From assembly GCA_030765645.1 (NCBI GenBank), contig JAVCCE010000040.1, positions 45,867-109,866 of the forward strand: 64,000 nucleotides of DNA. The letters run 5' to 3'. The number at the start of each line of letters is the position of its first letter. Within the stretch, counting starts at the first letter, position 1. The notes under the pieces are model-generated. The model saw only the letters and a program-made list of their open reading frames with translations. It was not told the origin of the DNA and did not search any database. This document shows positions 17,293 to 26,718 of the stretch, piece by piece. Made by a program: the position numbers and the translations under genes. The DNA is from Candidatus Hinthialibacter antarcticus. Its GTDB lineage: Bacteria; Hinthialibacterota; Hinthialibacteria; Hinthialibacterales; Hinthialibacteraceae.

Positions 17293-20200
17293 TTATTTCA
17301 CCTCGACCCGGGACCCCTTGGAGCGACCATTCACCGCAGGGTCGTACATACACTCCGCCTGCGCGGGCGGTAGTTGATATACGCCCGGCGTGACGGCGCG
17401 AACGGCGTAATAAAAATGGTGCGTCCCTTTCGGCAATTGATTGAACGCCATCACGACGCGGTCGTCGCGAATGTCGAGATAGGACGGCGAGACGGCGCTC
17501 TCAAATTGCGCATTGCTAACGGTATTGGGGTCTAAGCGGGGGTTCTCTACTTCAAACCCGGCGGGCAGACGGTCGACCGCGATCACATTCTTCGCCTCTT
17601 GTTCGCACTCAATCGTAAAGGCGATGACGTAACTCCCACCGTGGTTGAATAACACCGCATCAAAGGGGTCGCCTTCGCTGGTATAAAATTGGCGGCTTAC
17701 GGTCAAGCCTTCGCTAACGGGTTCATTCGAGATTTGTTGGGGAACGCCGCGCGTCGTACTATTCAAAAACAATTCGCTCTGCCCCGTATTGATAATGGTG
17801 TATGAAGCGCCAGCGCCTTCGAGTTTTCCCTGATAGACTGCGTCGCCGCGAATCTCAGCAAACGCTCCGTTGGATGGTTCGATGCGCGCGGAGGCTCGAT
17901 CCAAATCGCCCGAGCGTTCGCCGATGTATTCAGCCAATGCGGTAACGATAAACGCGGTTTCCTGGGTGGTGCCGTAGCGGTTGTTTTTTAAAAATTGGGT
18001 CAATCGTTGCGCGAGTTGAGCGCAGCGTTCGGGTTCGGCGCCGATTTGCTGCAACGCCATCAATTCGATGGCGCGATTGCGAATATCAGAATTAAGGTTG
18101 CCGTCTTGTTCAGAAACCAGGTACGGCTCAGCGGGCGCTTCAGATAGATATAACGCAACCCGTTCGCGATCCTGCGTGTTCTTCGCCAGGGCCGCCGCCA
18201 ATAAATAACGCGCCGCCGTCGGCAACTTCACATCGTCAAAACGCGGAATCTGTCGTAACGCCCACGCGTCGCCGCCCAGCGCGAGAGTAAAGAGCGCGTA
18301 TGCGCGACGGTATAAATCCTGTTGCGAATTTTGCGCCCAATCCGCTGCGAGTTCGCGCACATATTGTTTGAGTGAATCCAGATTGCCTTTGGGCAGTTGC
18401 AGCTCGCGGTCATTCTCAACCAGCGTCAAAAAATGCAGCGCATAAATCGAACCATAGGGATACGGCTGGTTGTCGCCGGGCCAATAGCTCAAGCCGCCGG
18501 ACGGCGTCTGCATCGAGAATAAACGGTCGATCCCCGCCTGAATGTAATGTTTCACCATCATCTGTTGTTGGTTGGCGGTTTTCATCAATGCCGAATTTTT
18601 TCGCAATAAATACATGGGCATCAAACGCGAGGTAGTTTGCTCTACGCAGCCGTAGGGATATTGAATAACATAAGACAGCGCATCGTATAATTGCAGCGCG
18701 GGGTTCGCGCCGACGGACAGTTCAATCTCCGTTCGCGCATCGTCTATAAAAAACTGATTGCGCACGTCGATGCGTTCGCCTGCGGGGAGGATGCGCAACT
18801 CGTGACGCGATTGAAACGACGCAGACGGGCGGACGGGCAATAAAGCAGAATCTTCCAAGCGCTCAATCTCGACGCCCTGTTCGTCTTCAACGATGGCAAC
18901 CCAGCGCAGTTCTCCCTGACCAACGGCGGCGCCCGCCTGCACGGGCGCTTGAAATGATTTCTCGTTGTGCGCATTCAACATAAATTCATATTCATTTTTC
19001 ACATGTTGCAATGCGCCGAGCGTTTGCCATTGCAGACGAATGCGGCGTGTTTCGTCACTGTGATTAAAGACAACCATGCGAGCTTGAGCAGCGTCATCCG
19101 GCAGCAAAAAACGCGGCAGGCTTGCGCGCAACATGTACGGTTGGCGCACAAGGATATTTTTCGCCGCTGCGCCGGTCGCCGTCTCGTTGCAGGCGATGAC
19201 GACTAAACGCAAACTTCCGTTAAACTGCGGCACGTCGAATTCGACCGAGGCTCGTCCGTCCGCATCCGTGGTTACGGTCCCCGACCATAAGGCAAGCGGC
19301 TTGATCCAATTGTCTAAATCCGATGAAACGCGTTTTGCTAATGCAGAGCGCATACTGCCGCCGCCCGGGTCAATGCGGTCAGGATTAAAGGTGATGCGGT
19401 CGTAATAATGGGCGCGATTAAATTCCGGTTTTCGCGGACGCCCCAGCCAAGACAACGGGTCTGGCGTTTGATAATTGGTGATTGTATGAATGCCCTCATC
19501 AACCAACGCAACCGTTACTTCGGCTTGCGCTGGCTCGGCGTCTGCGCTGCGCGTTTCGAGGTCGAGACTGATCGTCGTATTCGGGCGAATTTCATCAGGC
19601 GCATTTAGGATATCGACGCGTAATTTTCGTTGGGGGTCATCCACGCGCAACGAGGCCATCGCAAAACTGGAATACGGATGCGATAAGGGCGCGTCGTTCT
19701 CGACGTGATGAATCACGGTCGCTTCGACCCATAGGTTGGGATATTCATTCTTACCCAATGGAACGTCGAGCGTCCCAACGCCGTTTTCAATTGGAACGGG
19801 AAGCATCTTGTGGATCGAATCACTTTGCAGCGTGACTAACGCCAAGCCGTCAAACGGCGCTTCAATGCGGACCGAGGCAACGTCGCCGGTCTGATAGCGC
19901 TCTTTGTCGGGAAGCAAGCGCACCAAACTTGGTTGCGACGAATCGACAACATTCACGCCGCGCCAAGAACGATACACTGAGGTCGAACTATACATTGGCG
20001 TGGAAGCGGAATGGACACGCACCCGGTAGTATCCATGTTGGTCTAAATTGAATGCGGTTTGTCCACGGCCTTCGTTCAAGTCGATTTCGATGGATTGGAT
20101 TTCAGTAAACGAGCGCGTCCAGTTGGGTTCGTTGCGGCCATAGTAGCGCCGCACGTAGTAACTCCACATTTCACGCTCAAGCGTAACGGTTACGCGCTCA

Positions 20201-22968
20201 AGCGACGCAGGCGTCTCGTCGGATTGAATCGCAGCGGCGTGGACAACAATCTCTGAATCGCCCCTGTCTTGAATGCTCATCCCCAACATCGTTTCGCTGG
20301 GAAGCAGCAACGCAGACTTGCGGTCTTGCACCGCGCGCCCGCCGAGTTCAAACACGCGCCCGACTACATCAACTGTTAACGGGAAGGTGACCTCCGCGTC
20401 GGGTTCATACGAAAAGACGAATTTGGCGAAGCCGTCCGGGTCGGTCTTGATCCGGCCCAATGATTTGGATTCAGGCGTGTAGTTCGAGTCATTGTCAAAG
20501 CGATAATCCGTCCAGCGCTCGCTCTGAAAACCGCCCTTGCGAAAGTATAATGCGGCTTCACTGTCGCGGCCCGCTGCAGGAGCGCCAAACAGGTGCATGG
20601 CCTTGACGGTCACTTCGTTCTCTTCCCCGCCGCGCCAATGAGTTTTCGACAACTGCACTTCCGCTTTCATACGGTTCGGGACAAATTCTTCGAGACTGAA
20701 TGAATAAGCGCCCGCCAAGCGATTGCCGCCGGGGATGCGGAGTTCGGCGCGATAGTTCCCCGTTGGATAGGACGGTTGCGTTTCGAGATCAATCTCACCG
20801 CCGCCGAAATCAGACAAGGTCACCGCCTGTGTGAGCAACTCTTTGCCATTCGGTTTTAGAATGACCAATTGCAGCGGCACTTTGGCCAGCGCATCGCCGT
20901 AGTTGGCGCGGGCGATCCAACGCAGATGGACGGTTTCGCCGGGGCGATACAATTCGCGGTCCGCATAGAGAAACGCATCATAAGCCTCGCGATCAAACAG
21001 CGGGGCGGATTGGTCGATAGCGCGAGTTCCTTCTTGTTGTTGATCGAGTTTTAAAAAGGTGAAGTCGCGATTATTTTCGGCGACAATCATTGCGGGCTGC
21101 CCGTAGGCTTGGTTCCAATCCGACAAACGAACAATGCCCTGGCGGTCGGTGCGGCCTTCAGCCAGCACTTGATGTTTGTTGGAATAAAGCGTCACGCGGG
21201 TTGAGGCCAGCGGCGCCAGCGACTCGAGGTCATGTACAAATGCAATCAACTCATTCTGCGTCCAATGGGCCAAGACGCCTAAATTTGAATACAAAATGAT
21301 TTTGGTTTGTGAGCCGTAATCTTTGGCGGAGACCTGAAAACCAAATACGCCGCGCCTGTCGTCGGGCATGAGTTCATCTAGGCCAACCAACGTCTTCGCA
21401 ACGCCTTCCGTTTGTGAGACGGCGACATGTTTTGTCGTGATAAATTCCGATAATTGATTGTTGAATTGATAGCTGCCCTGCCCGTTGTTAATTTCAGACA
21501 TGGCCATGGGCAAGTTCGTCGGGAACAAGCGAAACAACGAAACCTCAAGTGACTCAACATTGCGCGTTTCAATGGGCAAGGCCGCATTGTCACGACGCAA
21601 CAAATAATATTCATTGTCATAGCCAATACCCAACCACTTCGACAGGTCTTGAACGATGGCGTACACGCTGACGGGCTGCGTCAAAGTCACGCCTTCGTCA
21701 TGGGGCAGGCCTTCGAGAAAGCGGATTTCGTAACTCTCGTTTAATTTCCACTCACCGAGAACCCGAATTTCGTTGGTATCCCAAGTATCGTAACTGATCC
21801 GCAAATTGGGCAGTTCGGGCGTCACGTTGATCCATTGCATCAGTTCTTCCGGCTTGCTGTATTGCATGAGCGGTTTGTTAAAGCGAATGCCAAACGCCTG
21901 CCCGTCCTTGCCCATATTGCGCCAGTCATTTGATTGGATGCGAAGCGGGTCTGTACTGCGTCGCAGCCGTGACTGGTAGTCTTCATGCAGCGTGACGCCG
22001 CGCTCAGTATGAAGTTCTTTCGCAATGCGGACGTTCAAGGTTACGTCCGCCAAAAACGGCATTGAGACATCGACCCAACGGTCGCGGCCAGAGCCAGAAT
22101 ATTTCACCTCGGCCTCATATTGCTCGTTCGTTTGCTCATTATTAATTTGCAGATTCTCTTGAAGAACCGTCGAATCAATTGGCTGGCTGAATCGAAGATG
22201 AATGCGCTGTTTCTCGCCAACATAATCCGCCCACTCTAACGCCGTCACCCGCAACGTATGCTGTTGTGGATAGACAAACTCGAACGGCGTAGCGGTTTCA
22301 ACCTGATGATCAACGTCTTGCAACCCCTTGTCGATCCGAAGGGTAATGGGCCATTCGGGGCCCTGGGGCGCAGTCAATATAAATGTTTGTTTATCTTGCC
22401 CCTGGCGAAAACGGACGGGGAGCGATTGACCCGAAGGTGTAAGAACTTTGAGTTTCTCGCGCAAACTGTCCTGGTCAGGCGCCAAGGTCAACGAAAGGCC
22501 GAAACGGTTTTGTTTTTGTGATTCAGACAAATGCCAAACCCGTTTGACGCGGAAGTCGGTATTACGGAGCCAAAATTCGCGATGACTGGGGTTGAGTATT
22601 TTTCCATCGCTGGAGCGCAGCGTTTCCGGCAAGACGACGCGCAACGCCGTTTCCGCATCCACCCGATGGGCGTAGAACGCAATATAGTTTGGGCCGATAC
22701 GATAATCGCCGCTCAACTCTGGATAAAACGAAATGGGAGACGCATCTTGAATTTCAGGAATAGACGCTGGATCAAGCGCCCGGTCAAAAAACACGACAAC
22801 CGTATCGAGTAATGACTCTGCTTGCAGCGGGACCCGCCCGACAACGTTTAGATAGTCATCCGAACGGGTTTCAATGAATGATTGCGTATCGGCGTTGGTA
22901 AACGGCGCAAACACGCCAAAGACGATCAAGACCCAAGACAGCCATTGAATTGACTTTAGACATTGCAT
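17293..22968 (-). CDS. Bacterial alpha-2-macroglobulin family protein
   Basis: 1891-aa periplasmic protein with a signal peptide but no lipobox cysteine (cleavage near TNA-DT), so unlike E. coli YfhM it is probably soluble or held by other means. It has tandem MG-type beta-sandwiches. The A2M core includes RELYRPGETVHLRW. The thioester motif GCVEQ has Cys1441. A helical TED domain follows, then a receptor-binding-like C-terminal domain. The thioester covalently traps proteases in this family. AGGAGA precedes the start. It is the first gene of a two-gene operon with pbpC. Confidence 0.94.
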   Translation of the reverse strand: MQCLKSIQWLSWVLIVFGVFAPFTNADTQSFIETRSDDYLNVVGRVPLQAESLLDTVVVFFDRALDPASIPEIQDASPISFYPELSGDYRIGPNYIAFYAHRVDAETALRVVLPETLRSSDGKILNPSHREFWLRNTDFRVKRVWHLSESQKQNRFGLSLTLAPDQDSLREKLKVLTPSGQSLPVRFRQGQDKQTFILTAPQGPEWPITLRIDKGLQDVDHQVETATPFEFVYPQQHTLRVTALEWADYVGEKQRIHLRFSQPIDSTVLQENLQINNEQTNEQYEAEVKYSGSGRDRWVDVSMPFLADVTLNVRIAKELHTERGVTLHEDYQSRLRRSTDPLRIQSNDWRNMGKDGQAFGIRFNKPLMQYSKPEELMQWINVTPELPNLRISYDTWDTNEIRVLGEWKLNESYEIRFLEGLPHDEGVTLTQPVSVYAIVQDLSKWLGIGYDNEYYLLRRDNAALPIETRNVESLEVSLFRLFPTNLPMAMSEINNGQGSYQFNNQLSEFITTKHVAVSQTEGVAKTLVGLDELMPDDRRGVFGFQVSAKDYGSQTKIILYSNLGVLAHWTQNELIAFVHDLESLAPLASTRVTLYSNKHQVLAEGRTDRQGIVRLSDWNQAYGQPAMIVAENNRDFTFLKLDQQQEGTRAIDQSAPLFDREAYDAFLYADRELYRPGETVHLRWIARANYGDALAKVPLQLVILKPNGKELLTQAVTLSDFGGGEIDLETQPSYPTGNYRAELRIPGGNRLAGAYSFSLEEFVPNRMKAEVQLSKTHWRGGEENEVTVKAMHLFGAPAAGRDSEAALYFRKGGFQSERWTDYRFDNDSNYTPESKSLGRIKTDPDGFAKFVFSYEPDAEVTFPLTVDVVGRVFELGGRAVQDRKSALLLPSETMLGMSIQDRGDSEIVVHAAAIQSDETPASLERVTVTLEREMWSYYVRRYYGRNEPNWTRSFTEIQSIEIDLNEGRGQTAFNLDQHGYYRVRVHSASTPMYSSTSVYRSWRGVNVVDSSQPSLVRLLPDKERYQTGDVASVRIEAPFDGLALVTLQSDSIHKMLPVPIENGVGTLDVPLGKNEYPNLWVEATVIHHVENDAPLSHPYSSFAMASLRVDDPQRKLRVDILNAPDEIRPNTTISLDLETRSADAEPAQAEVTVALVDEGIHTITNYQTPDPLSWLGRPRKPEFNRAHYYDRITFNPDRIDPGGGSMRSALAKRVSSDLDNWIKPLALWSGTVTTDADGRASVEFDVPQFNGSLRLVVIACNETATGAAAKNILVRQPYMLRASLPRFLLPDDAAQARMVVFNHSDETRRIRLQWQTLGALQHVKNEYEFMLNAHNEKSFQAPVQAGAAVGQGELRWVAIVEDEQGVEIERLEDSALLPVRPSASFQSRHELRILPAGERIDVRNQFFIDDARTEIELSVGANPALQLYDALSYVIQYPYGCVEQTTSRLMPMYLLRKNSALMKTANQQQMMVKHYIQAGIDRLFSMQTPSGGLSYWPGDNQPYPYGSIYALHFLTLVENDRELQLPKGNLDSLKQYVRELAADWAQNSQQDLYRRAYALFTLALGGDAWALRQIPRFDDVKLPTAARYLLAAALAKNTQDRERVALYLSEAPAEPYLVSEQDGNLNSDIRNRAIELMALQQIGAEPERCAQLAQRLTQFLKNNRYGTTQETAFIVTALAEYIGERSGDLDRASARIEPSNGAFAEIRGDAVYQGKLEGAGASYTIINTGQSELFLNSTTRGVPQQISNEPVSEGLTVSRQFYTSEGDPFDAVLFNHGGSYVIAFTIECEQEAKNVIAVDRLPAGFEVENPRLDPNTVSNAQFESAVSPSYLDIRDDRVVMAFNQLPKGTHHFYYAVRAVTPGVYQLPPAQAECMYDPAVNGRSKGSRVEVK

Positions 22969-23128
22969 GAGGTTCTCCTACATCGCTTGGCATGTAAATA
23001 CAAAAAAAACGTAAACTATGCGTGACGGGCGTCATTAGTAAAAACGGTCAGTCGATCAAAAAACAACGCTTGTTTTTGATTCGATGAGAAAAATGAGATT
23101 CCGCTTTATCCGACAAAAGAAAGCTCAG

Positions 23129-23164
23129 CCCGGACAGGATCAGAGTTTGGCCTTCCTGTCCGGG
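23129..23164 (-). terminator. Probable terminator after the quinone oxidoreductase gene
   Basis: An 11-bp perfect stem (CCCGGACAGGA / TCCTGTCCGGG) with a 14-nt loop; on the minus strand it is followed by a T-rich CTGAGCTTTCTTTTG. Confidence 0.6.
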
Positions 23165-23197
23165 ACGCTGGTATTGCGGCATTTCAAAGGGGCAAAA

Positions 23198-24163
23198 TCA
23201 ATCCGTCTGTAAAACAATTTTTCCATAAGCGCCGGGTTTTAATACAGCCTCATGCGCTTGGGCGGCGTCGGCGAGCGGAAAGGTTTGACCGACGACGGGA
23301 CGCAAGACGCCGCTCTCCAATCCGGCTACCAAGGCGCAATGGGCCACGCTGAGTTCTTGTTCGGTGGATAGCATCAACACCATACCATTGATTTGCGCTT
23401 CTTTGCCCATAATCAGGCGGGGATTGATTTGCACATCGCCCCGGCAACCGATCACGACGATACGACCGCGCTGCGCGAGAATCTCTAAATCGTTTTGTAA
23501 GTTCACATTCGATAGCATTTCAAGAATGATGTTCGGCCCCTTGCCGTCCGTCAGCGCTCGAATTTCATCCAGGTAGCCGTCTTGATTGTGGTCGACAACA
23601 TGGTCAGCGCCTTGTTCGGCAGCCAGTTGCTTGCCTTTTTCCGTCCCCGCCGTGCCAATCACGCGGACGCCAGACGACTTGGCGAATTGGATGGCGGCAA
23701 TGCCCACGCCGCCGCTGGCGCCGTGAACCAGCAAGGTTTCGCCGGGGCGCATGCGGGCCAACATCCATAAGGCGCGATAAGCAGTCGCGTAAGGAACATA
23801 GACGCCCGCGCCCTGCTCAAACGAAACACCGTCCGCCAATGGGTGAACTTGAGACTCCGTGCAGAGCGCTTGTTCGGCATAAGTCCCGCTTAATGATCCC
23901 GCAACATACACCCGGTCGCCGGGCTTCAGGCGAGAGACGCCCTCTCCAACCGAGGCGACTATTCCGGCGGCGTCCATTCCAGGCGTGTAAGGAAGTTCCG
24001 GTTTGCTTGGGTACACGCCTGATCGAATATATGTATCAACGGGGTTGATTCCAGCAGCTTTGACTTGGACGACGACTTGGCCCGCAGAAGGCGTTAAGTC
24101 AGAAACGTCCTCCATTTTCATTACGTTAGCGTCGCCGAATTCCCGAACACGAATGGCTTTCAT
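23198..24163 (-). CDS. Zinc-independent NADPH:quinone oxidoreductase-like MDR enzyme
   Basis: 321-aa medium-chain dehydrogenase/reductase. It begins MKAIRVREFGDANVMKMEDV, and has a GroES-like domain, AAGINPVDTYIRSG, and an NADP Rossmann motif LVHGASGGVGIAAIQ (about 145-160). The structural and catalytic zinc ligands of alcohol dehydrogenases are absent, which fits quinone oxidoreductases (zeta-crystallin type). It would reduce quinones or related carbonyls with NADPH in the cytosol. It is monocistronic, with GGAG before the ATG and a hairpin downstream. Substrate range cannot be told from sequence. Confidence 0.88.
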   Translation of the reverse strand: MKAIRVREFGDANVMKMEDVSDLTPSAGQVVVQVKAAGINPVDTYIRSGVYPSKPELPYTPGMDAAGIVASVGEGVSRLKPGDRVYVAGSLSGTYAEQALCTESQVHPLADGVSFEQGAGVYVPYATAYRALWMLARMRPGETLLVHGASGGVGIAAIQFAKSSGVRVIGTAGTEKGKQLAAEQGADHVVDHNQDGYLDEIRALTDGKGPNIILEMLSNVNLQNDLEILAQRGRIVVIGCRGDVQINPRLIMGKEAQINGMVLMLSTEQELSVAHCALVAGLESGVLRPVVGQTFPLADAAQAHEAVLKPGAYGKIVLQTD

Positions 24164-24268
24164 GGGTTATCTCCAACATCGTGATTTTGATAAGACCTCT
24201 AATTCCAGGCTTATTGTAGGCCAGACAGCCCCCAGAACAAACTCATAACCATCTGGGCCAAATCCCGC

Positions 24269-24297
24269 TTGCAACTATCGAGAACATACTTTATCAT
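24269..24297 (+). promoter_or_regulatory. Possible sigma-70 type promoter
   Basis: TTGCAA and TATCAT separated by 17 nt, about 50 nt ahead of the secreted protein gene at 24351. Confidence 0.35.
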
Positions 24298-24350
24298 TTT
24301 ACTTAGGGAGTGAGTTCTATTTTTTGTTACTGATTCGAAAGGGGAAAGAT

Positions 24351-25463
24351 ATGAAACGATTCACTTTTATTATTGCCTTAGTTCTTTGCTTCACGCCCAT
24401 CAGTTTTGCTCAAGATGAGATCGTACCCATTACCAGTTTTGAAAACCTGGATGAAGATTGGACCTTCAGCGGCGGCAGCATTCTTCTCTCACTTGTTGAA
24501 GAACAACCCGGAGACATAGCCGCCTCAGACGGCAACGCCGCCTTGGTTGTTAACTATGACAACGCGGGAAGCGCCTGGCAATATGCCGGCATGTCGTTTC
24601 CAGTCGGCGAGATTGACCTGACCGGAATGCGCGAAATTCGCATGGACGTCTACTTCACGCCAGACACGGTCGGCGACTTGAGCGTACGCCTCGATCTGGC
24701 AAGCGGGAACATTCTGGGATTCGCCTACGCATCAGCAGTGGGTGAATGGCAAACGGTTTCGTTCCCAATCGACCGAAAGTTATCGGCAAGCGATTTCATG
24801 CAAACCGTTAATTGGATCGGCGGCTTCTTTGGCCCTGAAGACGGCGCCAATGTTGGTGAAATGTATATTGATAACATTCGCGGCGTTCGCCCCGAAGGCA
24901 CGGTCGATGTAGAAGAAGTGGTCTTATATAGTTTTGACGAAGCGACGGCAAGCGGCGAACCGACCGGCTGGGCCGCTGATGAAGGCATCGTACCCGAACT
25001 GGGAGACGGTGAATTCACGCCCAAAGAAGGCAACAACTATATGTTGATGTTCACCGGCGAAGGTTATATCTGGAGCGTTATGACCGCCGATGCGATCAAC
25101 GATTTCAACCGGTGGGGCGAAGTGCAAGAAGTATTGTTCGACGTGATTGCGGGCGATAGCTACAGTTGGTTGCAAACTCGCATCTCAATCGTCTCGGGTA
25201 TAGGCGACGACGTAGATACTGAAGTCGCAACAGAGACAAAAGAACTCGGTTACAGCGACAATACGACCGATTGGAGAGAGTTGCTCTTCGGCGTCGACAT
25301 GACCGACCATCAGGGCAACATCAATGATCCAAACGGGTGGGTGCGCGTTCGCATCAGCACAAACAACGACGCCGCCGACGCAGGGAAATTTGTCTTCGTT
25401 GATAACTTCCGCGTGGCAGTGCCTGTGGGCGGTTCTGATGTATCCGAATGGAACCTGTACTAA
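24351..25463 (+). CDS. Secreted two-domain beta-sandwich protein with WxLY tail
   Basis: 370 aa beginning MKRFTFIIALVLCFTPISFAQ, a clear signal peptide. The upstream extension of the ORF is ignored because GGGGAAAG lies just before this ATG. Two similar jelly-roll-like halves follow (about 25-190 and 195-355), each ending in a FVDNFRV/YIDNIRG type strand typical of carbohydrate-binding or DUF-type lectin folds. No enzyme motif is visible. The protein ends VGGSDVSEWNLY, nearly the same tail as the CBM9-like protein ending at 62252. Binding of polysaccharide is a reasonable guess. A terminator follows at 25496. Confidence 0.78.
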   Translation: MKRFTFIIALVLCFTPISFAQDEIVPITSFENLDEDWTFSGGSILLSLVEEQPGDIAASDGNAALVVNYDNAGSAWQYAGMSFPVGEIDLTGMREIRMDVYFTPDTVGDLSVRLDLASGNILGFAYASAVGEWQTVSFPIDRKLSASDFMQTVNWIGGFFGPEDGANVGEMYIDNIRGVRPEGTVDVEEVVLYSFDEATASGEPTGWAADEGIVPELGDGEFTPKEGNNYMLMFTGEGYIWSVMTADAINDFNRWGEVQEVLFDVIAGDSYSWLQTRISIVSGIGDDVDTEVATETKELGYSDNTTDWRELLFGVDMTDHQGNINDPNGWVRVRISTNNDAADAGKFVFVDNFRVAVPVGGSDVSEWNLY

Positions 25464-25495
25464 ACTCTGAGCCACTCACTTCCTGAAAGACGATC

Positions 25496-25526
25496 AACGC
25501 CCATGGTTAACATGGGCGTTTTCTTT
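25496..25526 (+). terminator. Intrinsic terminator
   Basis: Ten-bp perfect stem AACGCCCATG / CATGGGCGTT with a 5-nt loop and TTTTCTTTT after it. Confidence 0.88.
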
Positions 25527-25602
25527 TCACTCTATCGCTCTTTCGCTTATTTCGTTCCCCGTTGTTTTTTGATAGAATGGCTCCAATGGAGAGCCTAACA
25601 AG

Positions 25603-26718
25603 ATGCGCCTAACTTACTTGTTCTGTACAGCCGTACTGTTTCTGGTGATGGCCTGCGCGCTACATTCTCACGCGCAAAGCGGGCCGTCTCTCGATGAAAT
25701 AGTCGCGCGCGGCCGTCAGGCGGCGTCGCAGTATCATTATGAAGAAGCCGCCAAATGGTATGCGCTCGCTCTCCAACAATCACCCGGTGACGCCGACCTG
25801 CATTTTGCGCTTGCCATGCAGTACATCGGGCTGGAGCGCATCGCAGACGCCGAGCAGTCGTTGTTGCGCTCGGTTGAATTAGACCCGCAATTCGCGCTGG
25901 CCCATACCAATTTAGGAATTCTGTATCAACAATTTCAAAACGACTTCACGCTCGCAGAAACCTACTACCGCCATGCCATTCACGCCGGCCCCAAGGCGCC
26001 AGCAGCCCGGCGACTGCTAGGCGAAATGTATCTTTCAATGGGAAAGCACAACCAGGCATTAGAAGAATTCCAAGCGCTCATCCAAGCGGCGCCCAATTCT
26101 CACTTTGGCTATTTAGGGGCGGCTCAGTCGCAGCTGCGCAACGGAGAGACCGACGCCGCCATTCGCAATCTCCTGCAAGCGGCGAAACTTGCGCCCAAAG
26201 AACCGGACCCATTTCGGTTTCTCGCTCAAGCGCTCGCGAAGAAAGGCGACCGGGAAAAAGCGAAGGAAATACGTGCGCGATTCCAGGCGTTGCATGAAGC
26301 AAAAATACGGCTGGATGACTTACAGCGGCTGGTGCGGCGCGAACCCGACAACGCGCAACGCTGGTTCGCCTACGGCAAAGAGTACGTCATACAAAAAGAC
26401 GCGGACGAAGCCATTCATGCGTTTGAAATTGGGCTAAAACTTGATCCCGGGTCGGACTCCGTCCACGCCCTGCTCGGCGCCTTATATTTGATGAAACAAA
26501 AACCGCTCGAAGCGCTAGACCATCTTGAACCCGCAGCCAAGGCGCTGCCCAACGACGTCAATGCGCAAAACCATCTGGGCGTTTGTTATTTGATGTTAAA
26601 TGATTACGCCCGCGCAGTAACACAGTTTGAAAAAGCGATCACATTAGGCGGCGCAAACCCCGGCATTCAAAAAAACCTCGACATCGCGATACGAAAAGCA
26701 AAACAGGTTAAGCCATGA
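25603..26718 (+). CDS. Exported TPR-repeat protein
   Basis: 371 aa with a signal peptide (to about residue 25, ALHSHAQ) and about nine tetratricopeptide units, for example AKWYALALQQSPGDADLHFALAM-like and the last YARAVTQFEKAITLGGANP. TPR superhelices bind partner proteins; no catalytic part is present. GGAGAG lies about 14 nt before the ATG. The gene overlaps the next by 4 nt (ATGA), a tight pairing with the FG-GAP/ASPIC protein. TPR and CRTAC1-like proteins are often adjacent in environmental bacteria. Confidence 0.85.
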   Translation: MRLTYLFCTAVLFLVMACALHSHAQSGPSLDEIVARGRQAASQYHYEEAAKWYALALQQSPGDADLHFALAMQYIGLERIADAEQSLLRSVELDPQFALAHTNLGILYQQFQNDFTLAETYYRHAIHAGPKAPAARRLLGEMYLSMGKHNQALEEFQALIQAAPNSHFGYLGAAQSQLRNGETDAAIRNLLQAAKLAPKEPDPFRFLAQALAKKGDREKAKEIRARFQALHEAKIRLDDLQRLVRREPDNAQRWFAYGKEYVIQKDADEAIHAFEIGLKLDPGSDSVHALLGALYLMKQKPLEALDHLEPAAKALPNDVNAQNHLGVCYLMLNDYARAVTQFEKAITLGGANPGIQKNLDIAIRKAKQVKP

